From: a bacterium
GTDB lineage: Bacteria; Myxococcota; UBA727; JAUIJE01
Assembly (NCBI GenBank): GCA_030431455.1
Contig: JAUIJE010000010.1
Location: forward strand, 62,001-126,000
DNA: 64,000 nt
Reading direction: 5' to 3'
Shown here: one piece after another, positions 50,501-59,541 of the stretch
How the letters are laid out: every line of letters starts with the position of its first letter
Position numbering within the stretch: position 1 is the first letter of the stretch
Position numbers and translations under genes: made by a program
Notes under the pieces: generated by a model
Told to the model about the DNA's origin: nothing
The model's input: only the letters and a program-made list of their open reading frames with translations
The model's database searches: none

Positions 50501-50933
50501 CACCACCGTGCGCCTGCGCCACACCGACGCCGCCGGCGTGATCTATTTCGCCGAGCAGCTCGTGCTCTGTCACGAAGCCTACGAGGCGTTTTTGGCCCGA
50601 AGCGGCCACCCCCTCGGCGGACTCTTGGGGGCCGGCGACATTGGGCTGCCCATCGTACACGCCCAGGTCGACCTCACCGCCCCGGTGTTCGTCAGCGACC
50701 CGCTGCGCATCGACGTGTTTGCTGAGCGCGTGGGCACCACGTCGTTCACCCTGGGCTACCAGCTCGCCCGGGATGGCACCCCGGTGGGCGCGGCCCGCAC
50801 CGTCCACGTGGCCATCGACGCGCGGACCCGGGCCAAGACCGACCTGCCCGGCCCCCTGCGCGCGTTGATCATGACCCTGCGCGCCCCCGATGCGGGACCG
50901 CAAGCCGCGCCCCGGGACGATCGCCAGACCTGA
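50487..50933 (+). CDS. Hotdog thioesterase, probable DHNA-CoA hydrolase
   Basis: 148 residues from GTG 50487 behind GGGAGGAGG, overlapping menE by 14 bases. It is a 4-hydroxybenzoyl-CoA thioesterase/YbgC-type hotdog: RLRHTDAAGVIYFAEQLVLCHEAYEAFL has the catalytic Asp of the HTDAAGVIYF segment. As the last gene of a men operon it is most likely the DHNA-CoA thioesterase that follows MenB, as reported for cyanobacterial and plant enzymes of this family. Substrate is inferred from context. Confidence 0.78.
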   Translation: MFRHDTTVRLRHTDAAGVIYFAEQLVLCHEAYEAFLARSGHPLGGLLGAGDIGLPIVHAQVDLTAPVFVSDPLRIDVFAERVGTTSFTLGYQLARDGTPVGAARTVHVAIDARTRAKTDLPGPLRALIMTLRAPDAGPQAAPRDDRQT

Positions 50934-50992
50934 TGCCGTGCGCGCGCCCGGGCCACGACGAGCACCCGGCATTCTTGATTGTGAGACGTGCC

Positions 50993-52702
50993 CTAGTATC
51001 CGCGGGCGGTGCCTTCGCCGCGGGGATCCGCGGCGCCCTCGAGGCTGCCGTCCGCGCGCCGCACCACCGCCGAGGCGTTGCCCCAGCCCCGGGTGCTCTC
51101 CACCGTGTGCCCCCGGCGCTCTAGTTCTTCGATTGTGGAAGCGTCGAACCCGAGCGCCTCGAGCCGTACTTTGTCCGGGGTCCATTGGTGGTGCAGGCGG
51201 GGCGCGGCCACCGCTTCGGCCGCGTTCATGCCGTAGTCGATGATGTGCATCGAGACCTGCAGCGACGTGGTGATGATGGTGCTCCCGCCGGGCGACCCGG
51301 TGGCGAACACAAACACGCCGTCTTTTTCGACGATGGTGGGCGACATCGATGACAACGGGATCTTGGCCGGGGCGATGGCGTTGGCCTCCGCCCCGATGAG
51401 CCCGTAGGCGTTGGGCACCCCGGGGGCAGCGGAAAAATCATCCATCTCGTCGTTGAGCAGGATGCCGGTGCCGGGCACCACCACCCCCGAGCCAAACCCG
51501 TAGTTCACCGTGAAGGTCAACGACACGACGTTGCCGTCGGCGTCGGCGCAGGTGAGGTGGCTGGTGTCGTGCGACTCCTTGGCCAGCGTGGCGAGGGTGG
51601 CTTCGTCCGCGGCTTTGACCTCGGTCGAGGGGCGCGCCTTTTTCATGTCGATCTCGGCCCGGCGCTTGTCCGCGTAGGCGCGCGAGGTGAGCTCCTTGAC
51701 CGGCACCTTGGTGAACGCGGGATCGCCGAGGTGGGTGGCCCGGTCCGCGTAGGCAATGCGCATGGATTCGATCAACAAATGCAAGGCATCCGGATGGTGC
51801 CAGCCGAGGGCGGACAGGTCGGTGGGCTCGACGAGGTTGAGGATCTGCACGATGTGGACGCCCCCCGCCGACGGGGGCGGCATCGAACACACGTCATACC
51901 CGCGGTAGGGGCCACACACCGCCTCGCGCCAGGTGGGCTGGTAGGCGAGCAGGTCCTGGGCCGTGACCAGGCCGCCGTTCTTTTCCATATCCGCCACGAT
52001 CGCCTGGGCGATCTCCCCCCGGTAAAAATCGTTCGGGTCTTTTTGGATCCGGCGCAGGGTGCGCGCGAGGTCACGTTGAATGAACAGCTCACCCGCCGCG
52101 TAGGGGTGCTCGCCGTCGCGGGTGAACACCTTCCGCGACGCCGGGTGCTGCATCAGCAGCTCCCGCCGCCAGGCGAAAAACTTCGCGTACAACTCCGAGA
52201 CCAAAAACCCATCCTGGGCCAACCGGATCGCGGGCTCGACCACGTCCTTCCACGGGAGCCGCCCATGCTTTTTGTGAAGAGCGTACAGGCCCGACACCGT
52301 GCCCGGCACCCCCACCGACAGGTAGCCGTCCACCGACGCCCCCGGGCGGACCTGCCCTTGGTCGTCGAGGTACATGTCGCGGCTCGCGGCCAGCGGCGCG
52401 CGTTCGCGGAAATCGAGGGCGCTGATGTCGCCGGACTTGCCCTCCCGCACGAGGGCAAACCCGCCCCCTCCGATGCCGGCGGAGTACGGCAAGGTCACCG
52501 ACACCGCGAACGCGGTGGCCACCGCCGCGTCCACCGCGTTGCCCCCCCGCCGAAGCACCGCGATGCCGGCGTCGGTGGCTTCGCCGTGGGCGCTCGCCAC
52601 CATCGCCTTGTTGCCCACCGCCGGCCGAGGGAACGCGGCCTCCGCCGGGTTGGTCCCCAGCGCGCACGCCACCACAATCCAACTGCACCAAAACTTCTTC
52701 AT
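50993..52702 (-). CDS. ggt: Gamma-glutamyltransferase (periplasmic)
   Basis: 569 residues from ATG 52702, overlapping the rpe stop. A signal peptide (SWIVVACALGTNPAEA) is followed by VASAHGEATDAGIAVLRRGGNAVDAAVATA. The autocleavage/nucleophile Thr lies in SHDTSHLTCADADGN near residue 379. Substrate-pocket segments LNDEMDDFSAAPG and SSMSPTIVEKDG follow, as do the glycine pair of GSPGGSTI. The enzyme transfers or hydrolyses gamma-glutamyl groups, e.g. from glutathione, in the periplasm. All residues needed for self-processing are present. It is last in the rsmB-rpe-ggt operon. Confidence 0.9.
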   Translation of the reverse strand: MKKFWCSWIVVACALGTNPAEAAFPRPAVGNKAMVASAHGEATDAGIAVLRRGGNAVDAAVATAFAVSVTLPYSAGIGGGGFALVREGKSGDISALDFRERAPLAASRDMYLDDQGQVRPGASVDGYLSVGVPGTVSGLYALHKKHGRLPWKDVVEPAIRLAQDGFLVSELYAKFFAWRRELLMQHPASRKVFTRDGEHPYAAGELFIQRDLARTLRRIQKDPNDFYRGEIAQAIVADMEKNGGLVTAQDLLAYQPTWREAVCGPYRGYDVCSMPPPSAGGVHIVQILNLVEPTDLSALGWHHPDALHLLIESMRIAYADRATHLGDPAFTKVPVKELTSRAYADKRRAEIDMKKARPSTEVKAADEATLATLAKESHDTSHLTCADADGNVVSLTFTVNYGFGSGVVVPGTGILLNDEMDDFSAAPGVPNAYGLIGAEANAIAPAKIPLSSMSPTIVEKDGVFVFATGSPGGSTIITTSLQVSMHIIDYGMNAAEAVAAPRLHHQWTPDKVRLEALGFDASTIEELERRGHTVESTRGWGNASAVVRRADGSLEGAADPRGEGTARGY

Positions 52703-53367
52703 GCCCGTCCACCCGCCTCGCGGATCGCCGCGATCGCGGCCGCGTAATCGTCCTTGCCAAACACTGCGCTCCCCGCCACCAGCACGTCCGCGCCGGCCGC
52801 GCACACCCGGCCCGCGGTCTTGTCGCTCACCCCGCCGTCGACCTCCACGTGGGCCGAGCCGTTGCCGGCCTCGTCGAGCAGGGCCCGGATTCGCCGGATC
52901 TTCGGCACCACCGCGTCGATGAACGATTGCCCCCCGAACCCCGGGTTGACGCTCATCACCAACACCAAGTCGAGGTCGCCGGCCACGTAGCGCAATGTCT
53001 CTTCACTGGTGGCGGGGTTGAGCGACACCCCCGCCTTCATGCCCCGGGCTTTGATCTGCTGCACCACCCGGTGCAGGTGCACCGCCGCCTCCGCGTGCAC
53101 CGTCAACACGTCGGCCCCCGCGTCCGCGAAGGCATCCACCCATCGCTCGGGCTCGACGATCATCAGGTGCACGTCCACGACCTTCTGGGTCGCCCGCCGC
53201 ACCGCCTTGACCACCGGCGGCCCGATGGTGAGGTTGGGGACATACCGGCCGTCCATGACGTCGACGTGGATCCAATCCGCCCCCGCCTCGTCCACCGCGG
53301 CGATGTCCGCGGCGAGCCGCCCAAAGTCCGCGGACAAAATCGAGGGGGCGATCAACGGCTGACTCAT
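52699..53367 (-). CDS. rpe: Ribulose-phosphate 3-epimerase
   Basis: 222 residues, a TIM barrel with APSILSADFGRLAADIAAVD, DWIHVDVMDGRYVPNLTIGPPVV, DVHLMIVEPERWVDAF, VLVMSVNPGFGGQSFI and HVEVDGGVSDKTA. The two catalytic Asp residues (DVMDG and DGG) and the metal-binding His are present. It interconverts ribulose 5-phosphate and xylulose 5-phosphate in the pentose phosphate pathway. It overlaps rsmB upstream and ggt downstream by 4 bases. Confidence 0.94.
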   Translation of the reverse strand: MSQPLIAPSILSADFGRLAADIAAVDEAGADWIHVDVMDGRYVPNLTIGPPVVKAVRRATQKVVDVHLMIVEPERWVDAFADAGADVLTVHAEAAVHLHRVVQQIKARGMKAGVSLNPATSEETLRYVAGDLDLVLVMSVNPGFGGQSFIDAVVPKIRRIRALLDEAGNGSAHVEVDGGVSDKTAGRVCAAGADVLVAGSAVFGKDDYAAAIAAIREAGGRA

Positions 53368-54659
53368 GCAGAACCTCGTCGGAAACGGACAGCAAAGAAC
53401 CCGTCGGCGTCGTGCCGGTGCGGGCGCAGCTGCAGCTGGCCGGCGTCATCTTGTGCGTCTTTGGGCAAGCCTGGCAACACCGCCTCGGCGCGCTCGCGGA
53501 CAAAACCCGCCGTGCGGTCGACGAACGCCGCCGCGACCGCCGCTCCCTCCGCGGGAAGGGGGCTGCAGACCGCGTACACCAAGGTGCCCCCGGGCTTGAC
53601 CCGGGCCGCGGCCGCGTCGAGCAAGCGGCGTTGCACGTCGAGCAAACGCTCGTCGGCCCCGCTGCGGCGCAGCTTGATCTCCGGCCGCCGGCGGGTGGTG
53701 CCAAAGCCGGTGCAGGGGGCGTCGACAAGCACCACGTCGAAGCGTTGGCCCTCGAGCAGGCCGGGCTGGGCCCCGTCGCCCACGATGACCTCCACGGGGT
53801 CGTCGGGCCCGAAGTGGTCTTTGATGCGCGCCGCCCGCCGCTTGTTGACATCGACCGCCACCACCCGGCCGGTGGGCCCCACCGCCGCGGCCAAGCCGCG
53901 CGTCTTGGTCCCGGGCGCCGCGCACAGGTCGAGCACGGCTTGGCCGGCCTCGGCGGCGCAGAGGTTGACCACCGCCCGCGAGCCCGGGTCTTGCACCTGG
54001 GCCCGCCCCGCGGCCAACGCCCGATCGACCTCCTCGTCGAAGTGCTCGGCCAGGTAGGCCCCGGCGACGAACGTGTGGGGGGCCAGGCTCTGCGGTACCG
54101 CAGACGCCGGCCCCAGCCAGGTCAAGGCCCGGCGCGGCCGGGCGTTGAGCGCGGCCACCGCGTCGAGGCGCGCGGCCCCGGCGAGACCGGCGGTGACCGC
54201 GTCGACCAGCGGCCGGGGCACGCCGAAGGCCGCGGCCAACGCGTCGGGGTCGGCGTCGGCGGGCAACATCGCGTGGGGGGGCGAGCCGAGGTTGCGCAAC
54301 ACCGCGTTGGCCAGCCCCGCGAGACCGCGCCGGTCTTGCTTCACCGCCTCGACCGCCTCGTGCACGGCGGCGTGGGCGGGGATGCGCTCGTCGAGGTGGT
54401 GCAACTGGTACGCGGCGACCACCAGGTGCGACAGGAGCTTGCGGTCGAGCTTCTTGCCCGGCTTGTCCAGCGCGCGCCGAATCGACGACGTCAGCGGCGT
54501 CCACCACCGCAAGGTGCCGTACACCAGCTCCGCGGCGAGCCGCCGGTCGGCGCCGGTCAGACCGGAGCCGCGCAGGGCCTGGTCGAGGGCGTCCTTGGCG
54601 AATCGATCGGTGTGGGTGACCTCGTCGACCACCGCCGCGGCCAAGGTGCGCGGGGTCAT
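53364..54659 (-). CDS. rsmB: 16S rRNA (cytosine-C5)-methyltransferase RsmB
   Basis: 431 residues. An N-terminal NusB-like helical domain (residues ~1-140, RRLAAELVYGTLRWWTPL) is followed by the SAM-binding methyltransferase: VLDLCAAPGTKTRGLA, VVAVDVNKRRAARIK, VLVDAPCTGFGTTRRRPEIK (conserved PC) and VYAVCSPLPAEG (catalytic Cys). This is the RsmB (C967) layout. It is co-transcribed with rpe and ggt, which is a common neighbourhood. Confidence 0.92.
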   Translation of the reverse strand: MTPRTLAAAVVDEVTHTDRFAKDALDQALRGSGLTGADRRLAAELVYGTLRWWTPLTSSIRRALDKPGKKLDRKLLSHLVVAAYQLHHLDERIPAHAAVHEAVEAVKQDRRGLAGLANAVLRNLGSPPHAMLPADADPDALAAAFGVPRPLVDAVTAGLAGAARLDAVAALNARPRRALTWLGPASAVPQSLAPHTFVAGAYLAEHFDEEVDRALAAGRAQVQDPGSRAVVNLCAAEAGQAVLDLCAAPGTKTRGLAAAVGPTGRVVAVDVNKRRAARIKDHFGPDDPVEVIVGDGAQPGLLEGQRFDVVLVDAPCTGFGTTRRRPEIKLRRSGADERLLDVQRRLLDAAAARVKPGGTLVYAVCSPLPAEGAAVAAAFVDRTAGFVRERAEAVLPGLPKDAQDDAGQLQLRPHRHDADGFFAVRFRRGSA

Positions 54660-55456
54660 GGCCGGACCGGGGCCGCGGCGGGGGCGGCGCGCTCAACACA
54701 AAATGCCACTGTACGCGCGATGACCAGGTCGCGGTCTTCGTCGAGCCCGAGGATGTGCCGCGAATGGGGGAGCCGGTGCCGCTCGATGTAGGGGCTCTGC
54801 GCGCGGCGGGCGACGCGGCCGCTCGACCGAGGGTCAATGGTGCGATCGTGCGCGCCGTGAAACACCAACAGGGGACAGCGGAGCTGGGACAACACCGCCC
54901 CGGCCGCGAGGCGGACCTGTTCGAACGCGGCCACGCCGTCGACGGGCAGCTCGTTGTACGCGTCGTTGAGGGCGCGACCGTCCTCCGCGAACATGTCGCC
55001 CCCCCGCTCGGCTTTGGGCACCGACGACAACACCTGGCCGAGGCCGGCCCGGGCCAAGGCCGCGCCGAACCGCCCGCTCTCGTGCAGGAAGATCGCGGGG
55101 GCGAGCAACACCAACCCCGCGATGTCGTCGCTGCGCGCGGCCGCGAGCAGGATCGCGAGCGCCGCCCCCATGCTGCTGCCCACGACGAAGCGGGGCCGGT
55201 CGGTGGGCAACGCCGCGAACGCTTCGTCGACGTGGGCTTGCCAGCCGTCGGCGGTGACGTGGTTGAGCGCGTCGGGGTGGGTCCCGTGCCCGGGCAGCAG
55301 CACCGCCCGGGCCCCGATCCCCGCGGCGCTCAATGCCTCCGCGACGCCTTGCACCTCGAAGGGGGTCGCGGTGAAGCCGTGTACACACAGCGCGGTGCCG
55401 CGCGCGCCGGGAAGCGTGAGGGGGCCGGGCCGGGGTGGGGCTAGAGGACGGGGCAT
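54656..55456 (-). CDS. Alpha/beta hydrolase (carboxylesterase/monoacylglycerol lipase-like)
   Basis: 266 residues. CVHGFTATPFEVQGVAEAL and LPGHGTHPDAL are the oxyanion-side segments. VGSSMGAALAILL holds the nucleophile Ser elbow (G-x-S-x-G), GAHDRTIDP the Asp and LPHSRHILG the His. The pattern fits Est30-type carboxylesterases or monoacylglycerol lipases. It overlaps rsmB by 4 bases and is first in this operon. It could be mistaken for MenH, which is missing from the men operon, but the motif pattern favours an esterase. Confidence 0.82.
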   Translation of the reverse strand: MPRPLAPPRPGPLTLPGARGTALCVHGFTATPFEVQGVAEALSAAGIGARAVLLPGHGTHPDALNHVTADGWQAHVDEAFAALPTDRPRFVVGSSMGAALAILLAAARSDDIAGLVLLAPAIFLHESGRFGAALARAGLGQVLSSVPKAERGGDMFAEDGRALNDAYNELPVDGVAAFEQVRLAAGAVLSQLRCPLLVFHGAHDRTIDPRSSGRVARRAQSPYIERHRLPHSRHILGLDEDRDLVIARTVAFCVERAAPAAAPVRP

Positions 55457-55518
55457 GACGTGTCATACCCTGTCGCGGGGCAGAACCCCAAGCGCGGAAG
55501 GCCGCGCCCGGAGGACGC

Positions 55519-57075
55519 ATGGCGCTGACCCGCTGGATGACGACGACCGCCCTGGTCGGGGCCCTGCTCTGCGGTACCGCATCTGCGCAATCCACGCGCC
55601 TGTCGGAGCTCAGCCACCGGGGCCGGGAGAGCAAAGCCCGGCGCGACCTGCGCCGGCTCAAGAGTTATGTGTTGGCCAAAAACCGCCTCCAGCGGGCCCT
55701 GCAACAGGCGGCCCCGATTCTGGGCAAATCCGGCGAAGACCTGCTCTCCCCCGACGAGCGCCGCCGCCTGCTCGACCTCTTTGCCCAAGTCGTCGAGTAC
55801 AGCGTGGGGCTCGAGAGCATCGCCAAGTATCACATGGACTTCGTCAAGCTCTCCCCCACCAAAGAGCTCCGCCAACACGCGCGACATTTCCTGCTCGCCT
55901 ACGCCGCCATGTTGTTGCATTTGGACCTGGCGTTGGGATTTGTGGACAGCACCCTGGGCAAGCCCCACTTTGAGCGCCTGCTCGACGAGGCCGACCCCGT
56001 CACCGGGCTGCCCGCGGGCACCTTCGCCCGGCTGAAGTACAGCGCGGTTCACGTCGAGGACGCGAGCTTGGCGGTGGCCTTGCACCAGGTTCACAAAGCC
56101 CTGGGCCAGACCGCCTACCCGCGGCTGGACAACGACCGGTTGCTTTTTTACTGCGGCAACATCGTCGACATCACCTACCCCAAGGTGCGCGGCCGGTTGA
56201 TGAAGCACGGGGCCCGGATGTTCATGGGCAACGGCATCGACATCGTCGTCGACAAGGGTTACTCGACGTGGTTCCCGGTCCAAGCCGAGGTGGCCGAGTG
56301 GCTCGGCGACACCAAGGTCGTGCGGCCCGATGCGTTCTTGATCCAGCCCGACCAAATCGAGGCCGCGGTCAAACGCACCCGGCCCGGTGACATCCTGTTC
56401 GAGCGCCGCAACTGGTACCTGTCCAACGTGGGGCTGCCCGGCTTCTGGCCGCACGCCGCGCTCTACCTCGGCAGTCCGGCCGAGCTCGCGGCGTACTTTG
56501 ACGACGACGACCAGGTCACGGCCGCCTTCGGCCAACCATTCTCCCGGTACCTCAAGAGCCAGCACCCCACCGCGTGGGCGTCGTACGACTCCACCGACGA
56601 AGCCGGCCACGCGTTCCGCGTGATTGAAGCGATGAGCGAAGGCGTGCTGTTCACCACCGCCGAACACAGCCTGCATTGTGACTACGCGGCCGCGGTCCGG
56701 CCGAAGCTGTCCAAGGTCGACATCGCGCGCGCCATCGACCGCGCCTTTGGCTACCATTTTCGGCCCTACGACTTTGACTTCGACTTCTACACCGACACGT
56801 CCCTGGTCTGCTCGGAGGTCGTGTACAAGGCCTACGAGCCGAGCCCCGCCCTCGCCGGGTTGCGGTTCGACCTCGAGGACATGCTCGGTCGCAAGACGTT
56901 GGCCCCCAACACCATGGTGCGCTTGTTCGATCGACAGCTCGGCACCGAGCAAGAACAGATGAGCTTCGTGTGGTTCCTCGACGGGTTCGAGCACGACCGG
57001 CGCGCACAGTTCGCCGACGTCAACGCCTTCCGGCGCACCCACGAACGCATCAAGTGGGACATCGCCCAACGCTGA
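55519..57075 (+). CDS. Periplasmic YiiX/NlpC-P60-like cysteine hydrolase with helical N-terminal domain
   Basis: 518 residues. A signal peptide (LVGALLCGTASAQ) is followed by a long helical region (residues ~30-270) rich in Arg and Leu. The C-terminal third is a permuted NlpC/P60 fold of the YiiX type: RPGDILFERRNWYLSNVGLPGFWPHAALYLG has the His near 311, and TDTSLVCSEVVYKAY has the Cys near 431. Such enzymes cut amide bonds in peptidoglycan or proteins, but the role here is unknown. The gene stands alone between two minus-strand operons. Confidence 0.8.
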   Translation: MALTRWMTTTALVGALLCGTASAQSTRLSELSHRGRESKARRDLRRLKSYVLAKNRLQRALQQAAPILGKSGEDLLSPDERRRLLDLFAQVVEYSVGLESIAKYHMDFVKLSPTKELRQHARHFLLAYAAMLLHLDLALGFVDSTLGKPHFERLLDEADPVTGLPAGTFARLKYSAVHVEDASLAVALHQVHKALGQTAYPRLDNDRLLFYCGNIVDITYPKVRGRLMKHGARMFMGNGIDIVVDKGYSTWFPVQAEVAEWLGDTKVVRPDAFLIQPDQIEAAVKRTRPGDILFERRNWYLSNVGLPGFWPHAALYLGSPAELAAYFDDDDQVTAAFGQPFSRYLKSQHPTAWASYDSTDEAGHAFRVIEAMSEGVLFTTAEHSLHCDYAAAVRPKLSKVDIARAIDRAFGYHFRPYDFDFDFYTDTSLVCSEVVYKAYEPSPALAGLRFDLEDMLGRKTLAPNTMVRLFDRQLGTEQEQMSFVWFLDGFEHDRRAQFADVNAFRRTHERIKWDIAQR

Positions 57076-57081
57076 GTGGAA

Positions 57082-59100
57082 TCAGGGGGTGTTCTCGAGC
57101 CGGACCAAGCGCCCCAGCGCGTCCTTGGCCGCGCGCCCAGCGTCGGAGTCCGGCGACAAGAGCCACACACACCGGAACGCCACCACCGCCTCGGACTGGC
57201 GCGCGGGGTCGGTGCCCACCAACCGCCCAAACCAGAACAATGCCTCTGCATTCTGGGGATCGAGGTCCAGCGCCGCCTTGACGTGGGTCAAGGCGGTGGC
57301 GGTGCGTTTTTGGGCCGCGGCCTCGCCCGCCTGCTCGACGAGCTTTTGGGCCCGGGCCGCGGTGGCCTCGTCCGGCGCCGGCCGGTCACACATCGCGGGC
57401 TTGGGCCCGTCGGCGAGGATGTGATCGAGCCGCACCGCGGGCACCTCGATGGGGGGTTCGCGGTCCCCGACGAGGAGCGAGGCGAACAGGGCCACCACCA
57501 ACGCCGCCACCACCGCGACCCCCGGCACCGCGAGGTACAGCCAGTTGTCGCGCAACCGTTCGGCCAGGCTCGGCCCCGTGCGCGGGGGGCGCACCTTCTT
57601 TGGTTTGGGCGGCTTTTGGGTGGGGGCCGGCGGGGGCGCTTTGGCCACCGGGCCCGGGGCCACGGGGTGCTCGTCGGAGTGGGCCATCGGCGCGGCCTGG
57701 CCGGTGACGTCGTCGAAGGCGGGGATCTGGGAGGTCTGGTCCTCGCCCCAGGCTTCGTCGACGAGCGCCCCGGGGGTGTCCTCGGCCAGCGGCGACGGGG
57801 CGTCGTCGTCGACGATGGGGGTCGCGCGCGGCTGGGTGTTGCGCAGGTTGAACATCACCGTGGGCTCGGACCGGGCCACCGGCAGGTCGGCCGAGACGGG
57901 CGCGGTGGGGGCGGGAGCCGGGGTGAGGGTGGCGTTGTCTTGCTCCATCTGGCGCAGGTTGAACATCACCGTCGACTCGGCCTGGGCCACCGGCAGCGCG
58001 GCGGGTTTGGGCTTTGATTTTTTGTGTTGGCCGGATTGTTCGACCTCGTTGAGCAACGCTTGGGCGACGTCCTCGACCCCCGACGTGCCCCGGCCCACGA
58101 GGTCATCGCCGGTCTGGGTGGGCGCGGGGTCGGGATCGGCGGTGGCGGACAACGATCCGAAGGGGTTGGAGGTCATCTCCGCCGGGACCGCGGTGGGCCG
58201 TTTCCCCGCCTGCACGCTCGGGGCGATGGGGATGCGGGTGGCGTGATCGGCCAAGGCCTCGGCGAACTTGCGCCCGTCGACGAAGCGCCGCGCCGGGTCC
58301 CGCTCCAGGGCCCGGCCGATGGTCTTGCGCAGGGCGGTGGGGATGCTCTTTTCGGCCAGGACTTTGTCCCGGGGCGCGTTGGTGCCTGCCTCCGCTAACA
58401 ATGAAGCTGCATCGACCTGTTCACGCAAGGGGCGGTTGGTGCAGATGATAAAAAACAGCGCCGCCAACGCGAACACGTCGGTGGCGGGGGTGATCTCTTC
58501 GCCGAGGATCTGTTCGGGGGCGAGGTAGTTGGGGGTGCCGATGAGCTGGTCGCGGCGGGTGATCTGGGTGCTGCCCTCGATTTTGCAGATTCCGAAATCG
58601 CCGATCAGGGCGCGGCCGTCCTTGGTGAGGAAAATGTTCGCGGGCTTGACGTCGCGGTGCACGATGCCGCGCGCGTGGGCCACGCTCAGGCCCTCGGCGA
58701 CCTGCATCACCACCGCCGCGGCCGCGCCGGGGTCGAGGGCGCCCAGCTCCCGCACCAGCTGGGCCAGGGTGACGCCGTCGACGAACTGCATCGTGTAGAA
58801 CAGCAGCCACCCGAGCTCGGGGTCGTCGGCCTCGCCCGCGTCGTACACATGCACGACGTTGTCGTGGCTGACCTGGGCCAGGGCCTTGACCTCCCGGATG
58901 AACCGTTGGCGACGCTGGTTGCGCGACTGGCTGCCCGAGCCGAGGCCGGCCACCGACGTGGTCTTGAGCGCCACCAAGCGGCCGAGGTTCTCGTCCTGGG
59001 CCAGGTACACCACGCCCATGCCCCCGCGGCCCAGCTCACGCTGGATGCGATACCGGCCGAGCTTCTTGCCGGCCTGGGCGGTGGGCTGTCGTTTGGCCAT
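57082..59100 (-). CDS. Ser/Thr protein kinase with periplasmic TPR-like domain
   Basis: 672 residues. The kinase domain (~18-285) has GRGGMGVVYLA, VALK, HRDVKPANI and DFG in IGDFGICKI, plus the activation-segment GTPNYLAPEQIL. A Pro/Ala/Asp-rich juxtamembrane region contains two copies of a short motif ending TVMFNLR. One membrane helix (LYLAVPGVAVVAALVVALFASLLVG) leads to a C-terminal TPR-like part (TALTHVKAALDLDPQNAEALFWFG). It would sense an extracytoplasmic signal. The gene is minus-strand, 6 bases past the stop of the YiiX-like gene. Confidence 0.88.
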   Translation of the reverse strand: MAKRQPTAQAGKKLGRYRIQRELGRGGMGVVYLAQDENLGRLVALKTTSVAGLGSGSQSRNQRRQRFIREVKALAQVSHDNVVHVYDAGEADDPELGWLLFYTMQFVDGVTLAQLVRELGALDPGAAAAVVMQVAEGLSVAHARGIVHRDVKPANIFLTKDGRALIGDFGICKIEGSTQITRRDQLIGTPNYLAPEQILGEEITPATDVFALAALFFIICTNRPLREQVDAASLLAEAGTNAPRDKVLAEKSIPTALRKTIGRALERDPARRFVDGRKFAEALADHATRIPIAPSVQAGKRPTAVPAEMTSNPFGSLSATADPDPAPTQTGDDLVGRGTSGVEDVAQALLNEVEQSGQHKKSKPKPAALPVAQAESTVMFNLRQMEQDNATLTPAPAPTAPVSADLPVARSEPTVMFNLRNTQPRATPIVDDDAPSPLAEDTPGALVDEAWGEDQTSQIPAFDDVTGQAAPMAHSDEHPVAPGPVAKAPPPAPTQKPPKPKKVRPPRTGPSLAERLRDNWLYLAVPGVAVVAALVVALFASLLVGDREPPIEVPAVRLDHILADGPKPAMCDRPAPDEATAARAQKLVEQAGEAAAQKRTATALTHVKAALDLDPQNAEALFWFGRLVGTDPARQSEAVVAFRCVWLLSPDSDAGRAAKDALGRLVRLENTP

Positions 59101-59199
59101 CGAAAACGCCTCGGAGCGCCATGCTCGCCCACGGGGCGCCAGGGCGCAACGTTCTGGACGGGGGGTTCAAACCTGCACAGGCGGGGGCTATGAGGCGGT

Positions 59200-59490
59200 A
59201 TGAGCACCGAAAAGGACCCGCCCAAGAAGGGTCAACTCCAGCTGTCCATCGACGACCAGGTGGCCCAAGGCCAGTACGCGAACATGACCTTGGTCAACCA
59301 CACCGAAACCGAGTTCATCCTCGATTTTGTGTTTGTGCAGCCGATGGACCCGCGGGCGAAGGTGCGCGCGCGCATCGTGTCGAGCCCCAGACACGCCAAG
59401 CGGTTCTTGAGCGCGTTGGCCGACAACGTGGCGCGCTACGAGGCCCGCTTCGGCGCCATCGACACGGACAAGCACGACCCTGTGCATTAG
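59200..59490 (+). CDS. DUF3467 small protein
   Basis: 96 residues with QLQLSIDDQVAQGQYANMTLVNHTETEFILDFVFVQP and RARIVSSPRHAKRFLSAL, the complete pattern of DUF3467. The family is widespread and cytoplasmic, with no assigned function. It starts 99 bases after the divergent kinase gene and ends before two hairpins. Confidence 0.88.
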   Translation: MSTEKDPPKKGQLQLSIDDQVAQGQYANMTLVNHTETEFILDFVFVQPMDPRAKVRARIVSSPRHAKRFLSALADNVARYEARFGAIDTDKHDPVH

Positions 59491-59532
59491 GGTGTACCCC
59501 TAATACAGTCCCATTGCGCCGATAGCGGCGCA
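59486..59532. terminator. Two successive hairpins between convergent genes
   Basis: First hairpin ATTAGGG (59486-59492) with CCCTAAT (59498-59504), loop of 5; it spans the TAG stop of the DUF3467 gene. Second hairpin TGCGCCG (59515-59521) with CGGCGCA (59526-59532), loop of 4. Neither has a T tract, so intrinsic termination is not assured, but the position between converging genes fits transcript ends. Confidence 0.5.
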
Positions 59533-59541
59533 CGTCTTGAC

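Noticed and set aside
45479-50524. Two frames of nearly 690 residues on the minus strand across menF to menE
   Set aside because: They are antisense to seven consecutive recognisable men genes with ATGA/GTGA overlaps, and their composition is Gly/Arg/His-rich without motifs.
54656-55456. Alpha/beta hydrolase as the missing MenH
   Set aside because: It is outside the men operon and matches Est30/monoacylglycerol lipase-type segments (HGFTATPFEV, GHGTHPDAL). It lacks features specific to SHCHC synthase.
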